Assembly: GCF_003260975.1 (NCBI RefSeq)
Contig: NZ_CP030041.1
Coordinates: 62,001 to 126,000, forward strand
DNA from: Echinicola strongylocentroti
GTDB lineage: Bacteria; Bacteroidota; Bacteroidia; Cytophagales; Cyclobacteriaceae
Reading direction: 5' to 3'
Length of the DNA stretch: 64,000 bases
Shown: positions 47,981 through 56,118 of the stretch, piece after piece
Position numbering within the stretch: position 1 is the first letter of the stretch
How the letters are laid out: every line of letters starts with the position of its first letter
The notes under the pieces: generated by a model
The model's input: the letters and a program-made list of their open reading frames with translations, nothing else
What the model was told of the DNA's origin: nothing
The model's database searches: none
Program-made: the position numbers and the translations under genes

Positions 47981-50026
47981 TTATCGGTACCAGACTTTCG
48001 TAGGGATTTCCTGATAGTTTCCTTCTGGATCATTCCAAAATAGGCTTAAGGTAGGGTGATTAGTATCCCGTAGATAATAAATTCTCACTGGATGAAAGCC
48101 CTCTTCAAGATAAAGGGCTCCTTCAGGAGTATTTTCAAGTGAATAATTACCGTCCATGACAGCTATATCATGTATTCTCATAAAAAAATGATGGCTTCCC
48201 CGCTCAGCAGAAAAGGTAAATTTGCCACTTTTAGGAACCTTGATGTATCCTTTCCACAGCACTAAATTACCTTTGTCGGTGATATCATCAAAAGTCACCC
48301 CGTCTACTTTCGTTTTTGACTGGGCTTTAGTGGTTGGTTGAGGGATCCATGGACTGTTGGTAAGGTAAGTCTCAGCAATTAATCCCGCTTTTGGCTTTTT
48401 AAGGCTTATAGCAGGCACCAACGCTTCATCATAGGGCCTTGGCGCTTCTTCATCAGCAATTCGCTTTCGCAAAACGCTCGTTTTGAAGATGCCTTGTAAT
48501 TCTTCGTTGCTTGCCGATACATCATTTCCTTGCTGGGGATCCTTGGTCACATCATAAATCTCAAAATCATCCTCCTGATCTTGTACATTGTACCGAACCC
48601 CTACCATATCTCCTTTCCTGATCATCTGCATTTGTCCCCGTTTTTTACCTTGATGGGACTCCAAAAACTCTGCATAATTGGGGACTTTGCCACCTTGGGC
48701 ATATTCTACATAAATTTGGCTTGGAGCCTGTTTTCCTTTACCACTTAAGGAAGGCAATAGGGAAACACCATCTGTTCGTACAGGCACAGGAGCTCCTGCT
48801 GCATCAGCAAAAGTAGCCATCCAATCATAAGAAATACTGGGCTGGGACACCACTGTGCCGCCGTCTATAGTTGCTGGCCAATGCGCTATCGTAGCAGTAC
48901 GTAGCCCTCCTTCATAAACATCCCGCTTGATGCCATCAAAATCGCCGAAGTTATTAAAAAACTCTGGCGTATAATCGGCATACTCCTTTGGAAGATAGGA
49001 TTCCCTGGAAGGGCCATTGTCAGATGTAAATACCACTAAGGTATTATCCCCTATTTCCAGATCCTTGAGCAACTGCATCAGGTCTCCCACCTGGTCATCA
49101 ATCCGTCTATTGACAGTGGCATAGCGCTTGTAAGTATCCGGCCAAGGGACCTCTGGAGTATTTATATCCTTATCATGGTCATAAGTAGCCTTGTCAAATT
49201 CTGGATAAATAAAAGAATCGACTTCTCCTGAAGCTGTATTGATCATCTTACCTTGGGTTCCCAGCCATTGCAATCCTCCATTAAGACCACCGCCAGATGG
49301 ATAATCTTGCGTAGGCAGTTCGATTACCGCATGTGGGGTGTCAAAAGCCAAATACATAAAGAACGGCTGATGTGGTTTTTCTTCTTGGTGATGCAGGATA
49401 TAGTCCTTTGCTTTTGCAGTAAACAGGTCTCCTGTATAACATTTATCCAGTCCTTTAACTACTTCATACCCCTCGTACACTTCCTTGCTTCCTCTATATA
49501 TGCCTTCCACGGGATAGTGCTCATGGCCGTCTCCGTGACGGATATATCCGAAATAGTGATCAAAACCTACTTTCATTGGATGGGTTGGCCAATTGGGCCC
49601 TTTACCATCTCCCTGCAAACCCCATTTCCCTATCGCAACAGTTTCGTACCCTGCGTTTTTGAGTACTTGGGCCATGGTATGGTTATCCCCTATTTCTTTA
49701 TCGAACTGATTATCTCGTACGTGAGCATGGCCTTGGTTTACCCCCATGAGAATGGAAGCCCTAGAGGGAGCGCAGACAGGTGCTGCTGTATAATGGTTGG
49801 TTAGCATTGCTCCTTCTTTGGCCATTTTGTCAAGGCTTGGCGTCATGATCCATGGTTCGCTTCTATCATTCTTAGACTTACGCTCATTCTGAAAGAACAC
49901 GCCTATATCTCCATAGCCCAAATCGTCTACCAATACAAAAATAATATTGGGTTGCTGAGGTGATTGTCCCATAGAAGGAAGGCTCAAGCAGGTCAATGCA
50001 GTAAATAACAAAAATAGGTCTCTCAT
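47981..50026 (-). CDS. sulfatase with C-terminal PA14-like domain
   Basis: A 681-residue exported arylsulfatase-like hydrolase (signal peptide 1-20). The sulfatase motif CAPSR has Cys85 for formylglycine and Arg89; the calcium ligands are in VLVDDLGYGD, with GKWGLQG and VVFTSDNGPSRE further on. The last 140 residues (LIAETYLTNSPW... VPKSGKFTFSAERGSHHFFMRI) form a PA14-type carbohydrate-binding domain. The target is likely a sulfated polysaccharide, plausible for a marine Bacteroidota (inference). A maturase gene is not in the window. Confidence 0.92.
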   Translation of the reverse strand: MRDLFLLFTALTCLSLPSMGQSPQQPNIIFVLVDDLGYGDIGVFFQNERKSKNDRSEPWIMTPSLDKMAKEGAMLTNHYTAAPVCAPSRASILMGVNQGHAHVRDNQFDKEIGDNHTMAQVLKNAGYETVAIGKWGLQGDGKGPNWPTHPMKVGFDHYFGYIRHGDGHEHYPVEGIYRGSKEVYEGYEVVKGLDKCYTGDLFTAKAKDYILHHQEEKPHQPFFMYLAFDTPHAVIELPTQDYPSGGGLNGGLQWLGTQGKMINTASGEVDSFIYPEFDKATYDHDKDINTPEVPWPDTYKRYATVNRRIDDQVGDLMQLLKDLEIGDNTLVVFTSDNGPSRESYLPKEYADYTPEFFNNFGDFDGIKRDVYEGGLRTATIAHWPATIDGGTVVSQPSISYDWMATFADAAGAPVPVRTDGVSLLPSLSGKGKQAPSQIYVEYAQGGKVPNYAEFLESHQGKKRGQMQMIRKGDMVGVRYNVQDQEDDFEIYDVTKDPQQGNDVSASNEELQGIFKTSVLRKRIADEEAPRPYDEALVPAISLKKPKAGLIAETYLTNSPWIPQPTTKAQSKTKVDGVTFDDITDKGNLVLWKGYIKVPKSGKFTFSAERGSHHFFMRIHDIAVMDGNYSLENTPEGALYLEEGFHPVRIYYLRDTNHPTLSLFWNDPEGNYQEIPTKVWYR

Positions 50027-50479
50027 ATTAATTTTTGGTTCATTTAATTTTCTACAAATAAACGTAGGCGGTATTCACCTTGGATACAAACAAGCGTTTC
50101 GTCAAATAACGAAGGTACATAATTTTCAAATACTAACCATTTTTTATAACTAGTTACAATTGCCCTTTCATTAAAAAACCTTCCTATTTTACTGGTTTAC
50201 AGCATTTGTCAATTATTAATGGTGATTTTTACTGATGAAGAAAAAACCTGAACTGACCCAATTTAAGTTTCTATTGTCATTTTAAATTAACTTCTAAAAA
50301 AAAGCATGAATGATATGGCAAAACGAATATTTTATAACATATTAGGTAGAGGTAATAGTTTAGTGTGTACAATAGGGATATAAAAACCTTCTTTTCACCA
50401 TGTAGCTTTAATTCCTCAGATCACTTAAAACCATTCAAAAGATTCTTCCAAGGGATTGTTTGTATAACGTAAGATTTGA
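50027..50479. other. divergent intergenic region
   Basis: Between the sulfatase and the histidine kinase. AT-rich. A 25-codon frame (MNDMAKRIF...) was seen but has no support. No clear TAnnTTTG box within range of either start. Confidence 0.3.
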
Positions 50480-51619
50480 ATGCAGGAAAACAACTTTAAT
50501 AACTATTCCAATTCGGATAAATTGAAACTCTTATCGCTAGTTAGTCATGAGATACGAACGCCTCTACATGGTATCATCGGACTAACTGAGCAACTTCAGG
50601 ATACCACACTTAATGAAGAACAGACAGGTCTGGTCGAGCACCTCATTCATACTGAAAGAATCCTTATGAACCTGATCAATGATGTACTCGATTATTCCAA
50701 ACTCAAAAATTCAGCATTTGACATCAGACTTAAGCCTGCTAGTCTTGTGGGGATCTTAGAAGAGATAAGAACATTATTTGCTCCCTTGGCTGCACAAAAA
50801 GGATTAGCCCTGAATACAAAAATAAATATCATTTCAGAATACGTTTTGGTGGATATCCTACGGGTAAAACAAGTCCTTTCCAACCTGATCAATAATGCCC
50901 TGAAATTCACCGACAAAGGATCCATTACCCTACTCTGTAACCAACTCACCCCTATCGATGATAGCTCCGCACATTCTTACCGGTTTGCTGTCGAAGACAC
51001 TGGGACGGGGATACCAAAAGGCAAAGAGAACAGTATCTTCGAAGCTTACGGACAGGCCACCGCAGCCAATGACCGAAATGGAACAGGCTTAGGATTGACA
51101 ATTTCCAATATGATCCTAAACAATATGAACAGTCATTTGCAACTGGCGAATCCTTCTGATGGAACCAAAGGTGCCATTTTTTATTTTGAGCTGACATTGG
51201 ATCAGACCTCAGCCCCACCAAAAACAAAGAAGAAACAGTTAACTCATGAGTTTGCGGGAAAACATGCGCTATTGGTAGACGATGACCCACTGGTCCAACA
51301 GATTACTGCCTCGATGCTATGTAAAGAGGAAATTGATGTAGCCACGGTATCGTCCATCGACGAAGCATTGATAAGAGTGAAACAGACCAACCCCGAACTC
51401 ATCTTTATTGACTTGGAATTGGGAGATCAAAATGGGGCAGATTTACTGTCGGATATAAAAAACAACATTGCTGATCCCGGACATCTCATTTGTATGACGG
51501 CTTCAGAAAACAGCAAATCTGAAATCCTACACCTGGGTTTTGAGGCTGTTTTGCGGAAGCCATTTAACCGAAGGGCCTTGGCCAGAGTGCTCTCAAACTT
51601 GTCACAACCCCCCCAGTAA
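50480..51619 (+). CDS. soluble hybrid histidine kinase (HisKA-HATPase-receiver)
   Basis: A 379-residue cytoplasmic hybrid kinase without any input domain or membrane span. HisKA holds the phospho-His in VSHEIRTPLHG (H23); the HATPase has N-box LINNALKFT, G1 DTGTGIP and G2 GTGLGLTIS. The receiver (about 260-375) has acidic cluster VDDDP, phosphoacceptor D311 in IFIDLELGD and conserved Lys in RKPF. With no sensor or output of its own, signal and partner must come from elsewhere; no response regulator or kinase gene is next to it. Confidence 0.92.
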   Translation: MQENNFNNYSNSDKLKLLSLVSHEIRTPLHGIIGLTEQLQDTTLNEEQTGLVEHLIHTERILMNLINDVLDYSKLKNSAFDIRLKPASLVGILEEIRTLFAPLAAQKGLALNTKINIISEYVLVDILRVKQVLSNLINNALKFTDKGSITLLCNQLTPIDDSSAHSYRFAVEDTGTGIPKGKENSIFEAYGQATAANDRNGTGLGLTISNMILNNMNSHLQLANPSDGTKGAIFYFELTLDQTSAPPKTKKKQLTHEFAGKHALLVDDDPLVQQITASMLCKEEIDVATVSSIDEALIRVKQTNPELIFIDLELGDQNGADLLSDIKNNIADPGHLICMTASENSKSEILHLGFEAVLRKPFNRRALARVLSNLSQPPQ

Positions 51620-51681
51620 ATAACGAATCCTAATTAATGAATTGGCAAAGGCCTCATTTGCTTGTACTTTTGTGGCATTGA

Positions 51682-51725
51682 CAAAAAAATCCCCGCCAGA
51701 TTACTCTTTTAGTAAGCTAGCGGGG
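51682..51725 (-). terminator. terminator of the DUF4198 gene
   Basis: Minus-strand stem CCCCGC / GCGGGG enclosing an inner TTACT/AGTAA hairpin, followed by ATTTTTTT. It ends the TonB receptor - DUF6686-like - DUF4198 run. Confidence 0.65.
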
Positions 51726-51760
51726 TTGCTATTAGTCAGTCAGATAAAAAAATTACAAAC

Positions 51761-52474
51761 CTATTTTTGAATACTTTGTGTGGCACAGCGCCAGATAAAT
51801 TTATAGGGAGCCCCAAAATGCTCACCGGAAGTTTCTTCCGTATCCACAGCCTCTACAATGTATTGGCCTTCCCAAGGTGTTTCCACAGTGATTTCTCCAT
51901 TGACATCTGTGGTGTATTCCTTTGACCAGCCCGTAGGGCCATCCACTGCCACGGTTACGCCTTCTTTTGCTTCTCCCTTGAACAAGACTTTGTAATGAAG
52001 AGGTTTTTTGAGTCCTCCTTTATCAGGAGAAGTCATCACCAATGCCAGATCGGTTTTGGGACCTTCTACTGAAGTTTCTTTCACTTTCCCCACCCATACT
52101 TGAGATGCGGTATTGAACTGGTAAACATATTCTCCACCAAGGTCTTTGGCAGAATGGCCAATTTGAAGACGATAAACACCGTCCATGCTTGGTGTAAAGC
52201 TAGCGGTAAAATGATCTGAAGAAGGTGACGTCTCCAAAAGCGTCTTCTCTCCTTGTGGGTCGATCAGCCATAGCTCAAATTCTTTTACGTCAGAGTACCA
52301 ATCATCCACTTCTTCGATGACTCCTTCGCCATATTCACCATAATAGATTTTCACTTGTTGTTCCTTGCCTTTTTTACCGGCCACTGCTGTTTCGATCCAC
52401 AGGGCATGCGCCATGGCCATTCCAAGATTGGCAAACAATGCCAAGGCAACTAATACACTAAATTTCGTTTTCAT
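51761..52474 (-). CDS. DUF4198 domain exported protein
   Basis: A 237-residue periplasmic protein (signal peptide 1-22, ending AMAHA). The mature start HALWIET is typical of DUF4198, a family related to periplasmic nickel/cobalt-transport components (CbiK/NikK-like), with a FELWLIDPQGEKTLL repeat and an Ig-like C-terminal domain (VTVAVDGPTGW... DVNGEITVETPWEG). The N-terminal His of the mature protein may be a metal ligand. Downstream of the TonB receptor on the same strand; likely metal-uptake related. Confidence 0.85.
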   Translation of the reverse strand: MKTKFSVLVALALFANLGMAMAHALWIETAVAGKKGKEQQVKIYYGEYGEGVIEEVDDWYSDVKEFELWLIDPQGEKTLLETSPSSDHFTASFTPSMDGVYRLQIGHSAKDLGGEYVYQFNTASQVWVGKVKETSVEGPKTDLALVMTSPDKGGLKKPLHYKVLFKGEAKEGVTVAVDGPTGWSKEYTTDVNGEITVETPWEGQYIVEAVDTEETSGEHFGAPYKFIWRCATQSIQK

Positions 52475-52491
52475 CGTTTTGATTGTCTTAA

Positions 52492-52845
52492 TTAGTTATT
52501 TAATAAATCATCAATCTGAAGCTGCATCTGAGCTTCTCCCAAACAGCTTTTGAGTCTATAAAACTCCTCCTCCATCAGGGTAAACTGGATATCCATGTGG
52601 TATGTCTCAATGACGACCCTGTCCACTCCATCATAAAATGGACTGTGGTCTCCCTCAAAAGACAAGTCATCAATGTATCTACAAAAACCACTAAAGTCCA
52701 CTTTGCTAAAACTCAGCATGCACTGACAGTACATCATGCCTATCCGGCCGCAATGTTCGCACCTGGTCAGGATAAAATCATCTTTCATCATGATGACCTC
52801 CGGATTACAATAGTTCATGCCATTTTCAGTTTGATAAAAATCCAA
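52492..52845 (-). CDS. DUF6686-like small Cys-containing protein
   Basis: A 117-residue cytoplasmic protein resembling the DUF6686 group of Bacteroidota. The motif CEHCGRIGMMYCQCML holds four Cys (C..C and C.C pairs) like a metal-binding knuckle, followed by a strand/helix part YHMDIQFTLMEEEFYRLKSCL. It lies 17 nt before the DUF4198 gene and downstream of the TonB receptor, so a role in metal homeostasis is suggested, not shown. Two other in-frame Met codons (residues 9, 19) could be starts. Confidence 0.65.
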   Translation of the reverse strand: MDFYQTENGMNYCNPEVIMMKDDFILTRCEHCGRIGMMYCQCMLSFSKVDFSGFCRYIDDLSFEGDHSPFYDGVDRVVIETYHMDIQFTLMEEEFYRLKSCLGEAQMQLQIDDLLNN

Positions 52846-52962
52846 TTGGTGCCTGTTATGGAGACGTTCACAAGTTACTTAGCTGTCACCCGATTGCGCA
52901 GAACATAACCACACAGGACTTAATTTCTTTTACAATATCTATATATAAACCATGGCATTTGT

Positions 52963-52997
52963 CTGTCCTTTCAGGCATTCGCTGCCTGAAAGGACAG
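52963..52997. other. perfect 15-bp stem-loop without U-tract
   Basis: CTGTCCTTTCAGGCA and its exact complement flank a 5-nt loop, 12 nt beyond the TonB receptor stop. Neither strand has a U-run, so it is more likely an mRNA-stabilising or processing hairpin than a classic terminator. Confidence 0.5.
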
Positions 52998-53008
52998 GTA
53001 CCATAAAT

Positions 53009-55372
53009 CTAGAATTTAAAGCCAACACTCAAACGGGCATTCCTTGGTGCTTCTGCCTGATAGTAATAATAGGCGGCATAAGCAGATCCTGAATAGAGGT
53101 ACTCGTTCAAGAGATTAAATACATTGGCGCGAATGGTCAGGTTGTCATTTTCCCATGATACCCCACCGTCTAGCTTAAAGTAATTGGGAAGAGCCAATTG
53201 ATTATCACCCGGCCAGTTCCAAGTGCTTCGGTCGCCCATAAAGGTAAATCCACCAGAGATGCCAAAACCTTTTAACGTCCCATTTTGGACAGAGTAGGTT
53301 AGCCAAGCATTGGCCACATGCTTGGAAAAGCCAGGTACTAAATCACCAATTCGGTCTTCGTCTATATCCTCTGTGATCTCAGAGTCCGTATAGGCGTAAT
53401 TTGCAGTAAGTATCAGTCCTTGGGTAATTTCCCCACGAGCATCAAACTCAACACCTTGCGTTCTAGTTTGTCCAAGCTGCAAGGAATATTGGCCAACATC
53501 AGTGGGATCTGATGGATCCTGTGGATCTTGAACCAACTGATTGTTCTTAAGAATTCTATACAACGAGATACCGGTACTCCATTTTCCATCGAATAGATTC
53601 CTCTTTACGCCAAACTCAATATTATTCCCAGTAATTGGCTTCACGTCGCCTCCATTTCTCAGCTGACCCGTCTGAGGTACAAATGATTGGTCAAAAAGCC
53701 CATAAGCAGAAGTATTTTCATCAAAGGAATAGCTAAGCCCTACCCGAGGGGTAACTTGGCTTTCTTCCATTTTACTTCCCGTATTGTCCTGGGTCACAAA
53801 AGTATACCTCCCAGCCAAAGTCAATCGAAGGTCATTATCAAAAAATCCAAGCTCATCTTGAATATAGACACCAGAATATGATTGGTTATAATAGGTAGTA
53901 TTTAACCTTTCTTTTAAGGGTTTACTTCGATCAAAATTTGGCAATCCATTCGGGGGATTTCCATAAGATGGATTTTCCATATCGAACAGATCATCAGGGG
54001 TGTCCAATTCATGCGATTGGCTAAAGTCTGCTAAGTACTCTTTGGACCCCATATCAAGACCCGCTAGTATTTTATGATTGATAAATCCTGTTTCAATTTC
54101 CCCATTTACATAAAACTGGCCATAAACACTTTCCATGGCTGCATCCCAAATACCTGCATAACGAAGCAATTCGGAACCTTCAATCGCATTGATCCAAAGT
54201 GAACTCCCTTCCTGATTGAAGTTGAAATAAGAAATTTGACCTGTTAGCTTCCAATTGTCGTTTATCTTGTGTTGCAAGTTTGCAGTAATGTTATGGTCAT
54301 CTATTTTGGTTGGCTCCAATCTAGGATCTCCCACGGTGAAGCTTTGGTCATAAATACCATAACCTTCTGTAGAAAACACATAGGCAGACCCCACATTGGA
54401 CATATTCACATGCTGATAAATATATTCAAGAGTAAGCGTGGTTTTTTCATCCAGTTGGTAGCTCAATACTGGAGCTACACTATACCTGTCCGTGTAGGTA
54501 TATTCTTGAAAGGAATTTTGGCTCTGCCCCATCACATTCAGACGATAAAGGAGTTTACCATCCTTGCTCAATTTACCGTCCAGGTCAAGTGTTCCTCTGT
54601 ACAAGTCATAGCTCCCCATGGTTAAGTTTACTTCCCCGTGAGACACTCCAGTCGGTTTTTTGGTCACGACATTGTAAATACCACTAGGCTCGCCATTGGA
54701 CATCATAAATCCGGCTGGCCCTTTTACGAACTCGATAGTCTCTACGAAACTCATATCTTCATTCAAGGGACCCCATCTAGACGTAACATTCATGCCATTT
54801 CTGAAAGCTCCAGCACGAGATCCGCGCATATTTACACGGGCATATAGATTTCCCCAGTGCTCCAAACGGGTAGCACCACTTACATTTCTCAATACTCCAT
54901 CGCTCATATCGATTACCTGCTGATCTTTTAGTGCCTGCGATGTGATCACCTGAATGTTTTGCGGTACTTCGATCAATTCCTCATTTAAGCGAAGACTTAC
55001 TGAAGGCTCATCCACCTTATATTCACTCCTTTCACCTGTAACGGTAACTTCTCCCAGTTCGGATTCTGTTTCTTTTAGCGTAATGGTGCCAAGTGCGGTG
55101 GACTGTCCATTGCGCACAGTGAGGCGCTTATGCACTGTGCTGTGGCCTACAGCAGAAATGTCCAAGGTATAGCTTCCAGCAGGAGCCGAAAATTCAAAGT
55201 GTCCATCATCACCGGAAGCTGCTCCATAGGAGGTTCCTTTCAGAATTACGGATGCGTAAGGCAGGCCATTGCCTGAATCATCTTTTACATATCCATTGAT
55301 AGTTCCTGTGGATTGGGCCATGACCAATTGGCCCATCCCGAATAAAATCAATACAAGTACAATTTGTTTCAT
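53009..55372 (-). CDS. TonB-dependent siderophore receptor
   Basis: A 787-residue outer-membrane receptor. Signal peptide (1-19), carboxypeptidase-regulatory-like domain (about 20-105; GTINGYVKDDSGNGLPYASV), plug (120-235; IEVPQNIQVITSQALKDQQV, VEFVKGPAGFM..GEPSGIYNVVTKKPTG) and a 22-strand barrel ending in ARLSVGFKF. The plug wording is of the siderophore-receptor type (TIGR01783-like). It is followed by DUF6686-like and DUF4198 genes. A TACTTTTG box and a 15-bp palindrome lie upstream, suggesting iron repression. Confidence 0.93.
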   Translation of the reverse strand: MKQIVLVLILFGMGQLVMAQSTGTINGYVKDDSGNGLPYASVILKGTSYGAASGDDGHFEFSAPAGSYTLDISAVGHSTVHKRLTVRNGQSTALGTITLKETESELGEVTVTGERSEYKVDEPSVSLRLNEELIEVPQNIQVITSQALKDQQVIDMSDGVLRNVSGATRLEHWGNLYARVNMRGSRAGAFRNGMNVTSRWGPLNEDMSFVETIEFVKGPAGFMMSNGEPSGIYNVVTKKPTGVSHGEVNLTMGSYDLYRGTLDLDGKLSKDGKLLYRLNVMGQSQNSFQEYTYTDRYSVAPVLSYQLDEKTTLTLEYIYQHVNMSNVGSAYVFSTEGYGIYDQSFTVGDPRLEPTKIDDHNITANLQHKINDNWKLTGQISYFNFNQEGSSLWINAIEGSELLRYAGIWDAAMESVYGQFYVNGEIETGFINHKILAGLDMGSKEYLADFSQSHELDTPDDLFDMENPSYGNPPNGLPNFDRSKPLKERLNTTYYNQSYSGVYIQDELGFFDNDLRLTLAGRYTFVTQDNTGSKMEESQVTPRVGLSYSFDENTSAYGLFDQSFVPQTGQLRNGGDVKPITGNNIEFGVKRNLFDGKWSTGISLYRILKNNQLVQDPQDPSDPTDVGQYSLQLGQTRTQGVEFDARGEITQGLILTANYAYTDSEITEDIDEDRIGDLVPGFSKHVANAWLTYSVQNGTLKGFGISGGFTFMGDRSTWNWPGDNQLALPNYFKLDGGVSWENDNLTIRANVFNLLNEYLYSGSAYAAYYYYQAEAPRNARLSVGFKF

Positions 55373-55402
55373 TTGTCTTATTTAGATTAAGTTTAATTAA
55401 GA

Positions 55403-55410
55403 CAAAAGTA
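55403..55410 (-). promoter_or_regulatory. -7 box (TACTTTTG) of the TonB receptor gene
   Basis: An exact TAnnTTTG match on the minus strand, 31 nt before the receptor ATG; a TTTAG -33 candidate lies about 19 nt upstream. Confidence 0.5.
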
Positions 55411-55428
55411 AGCCCGAAAATGATAACA

Positions 55429-55443
55429 TCTAAATTATTTAGA
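55429..55443 (-). promoter_or_regulatory. candidate Fur-type operator
   Basis: Palindrome TCTAAAT-T-ATTTAGA (7-bp arms) overlapping the -33 region of the receptor promoter. An A/T-rich palindrome placed there fits a repressor site such as Fur or a DtxR-type regulator (inference). Confidence 0.4.
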
Positions 55444-55809
55444 ATGATTTTAAATTTATTTTGTCTATCGTTTTTTAAATAAGATTGGTAAAACTTATAA
55501 TCCTTCTGGTGTTTTAAAACCTGATTTTTTTTTATGTGTACAAGTCCTGCGGATGAATCCGCAGGTTACTAAATTCATCGTGCCGCTGGCACTTTACCGC
55601 AGTATGTACATTAGGAATAGCAGCAGCCTGTCCTGAAAGCTTTCGGGGGCAAAAGTAGGAAAGTCCAATAAAGCATAGGAAATTAAATTCGATAGGAACA
55701 GCAGATATATTCAAACTGGGATACTTTTTTAAATGCGTTCGCCCGGGAGACACATCTATTTATTAAGCTTTAATTCCATTCATTATCAGTAAAAAAATTA
55801 TTTCTTAAA
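55444..55809. other. gene-free interval with short hairpins
   Basis: Contains the perfect inverted repeat CCTGCGGATGAATCCGCAGG (around 55546-55565) and GTGCCGCTGGCAC, of the kind common in dispersed intergenic repeats. The 73-codon minus frame here is not credible. Confidence 0.4.
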
Positions 55810-55993
55810 CCCGGATTATGCGTTAGGAATCGTAGTGAGAGCTGAAATTGCAAGAAAATCAGTTAGTTTGGAGGCATTAGCGTAGCACCGCTACGGTTAT
55901 GCCGAAAACTAAAGTGAAACGGCTGATTTTGAAGCAGTTTCAGGTCGCAACACCTGTGCGCCGTGGCGTAGATAGGCTAATGCATATTCCGGG
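55810..55993 (+). mobile_element. palindromic MITE-like element, copy A5 with 18-bp insertion
   Basis: 184 bp with the family-A ends, flanked by the perfect 5-bp duplication TTAAA (55805-55809, 55994-55998). It differs by an extra CCTGTGCGCCGTGGCGTA in its right arm, which accounts for the length difference. Confidence 0.82.
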
Positions 55994-56045
55994 TTAAAGA
56001 TTTATATCACCGTATTTTTTACGACATAGACCCATCTCATCATAC

Positions 56046-56079
56046 AAAAAAGCCAGCCTACTACTGTAGACTGGCTTTT
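56046..56079 (-). terminator. terminator of the pectate lyase gene
   Basis: Minus-strand stem AAAAGCCAG..CTAC / GTAG..CTGGCTTTT (one mismatched pair), followed by TTTTTTG, about 40 nt after the stop. Confidence 0.7.
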
Positions 56080-56118
56080 ACCCAATACACTAAACAATAA
56101 TCACTTTCACTATTTCTC

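Noticed and set aside
50309..50383. 25-codon frame MNDMAKRIFYNILG... upstream of the histidine kinase
   Set aside because: Too short, no overlap or spacing signal and no family.
52963..52997. Terminator of the TonB receptor gene
   Set aside because: Perfect stem but no U-tract on either strand; listed as a stem-loop only.
55532..55753. 73-codon minus frame between the TonB receptor and copy A5
   Set aside because: Consists of short hairpin repeats; unlikely composition.
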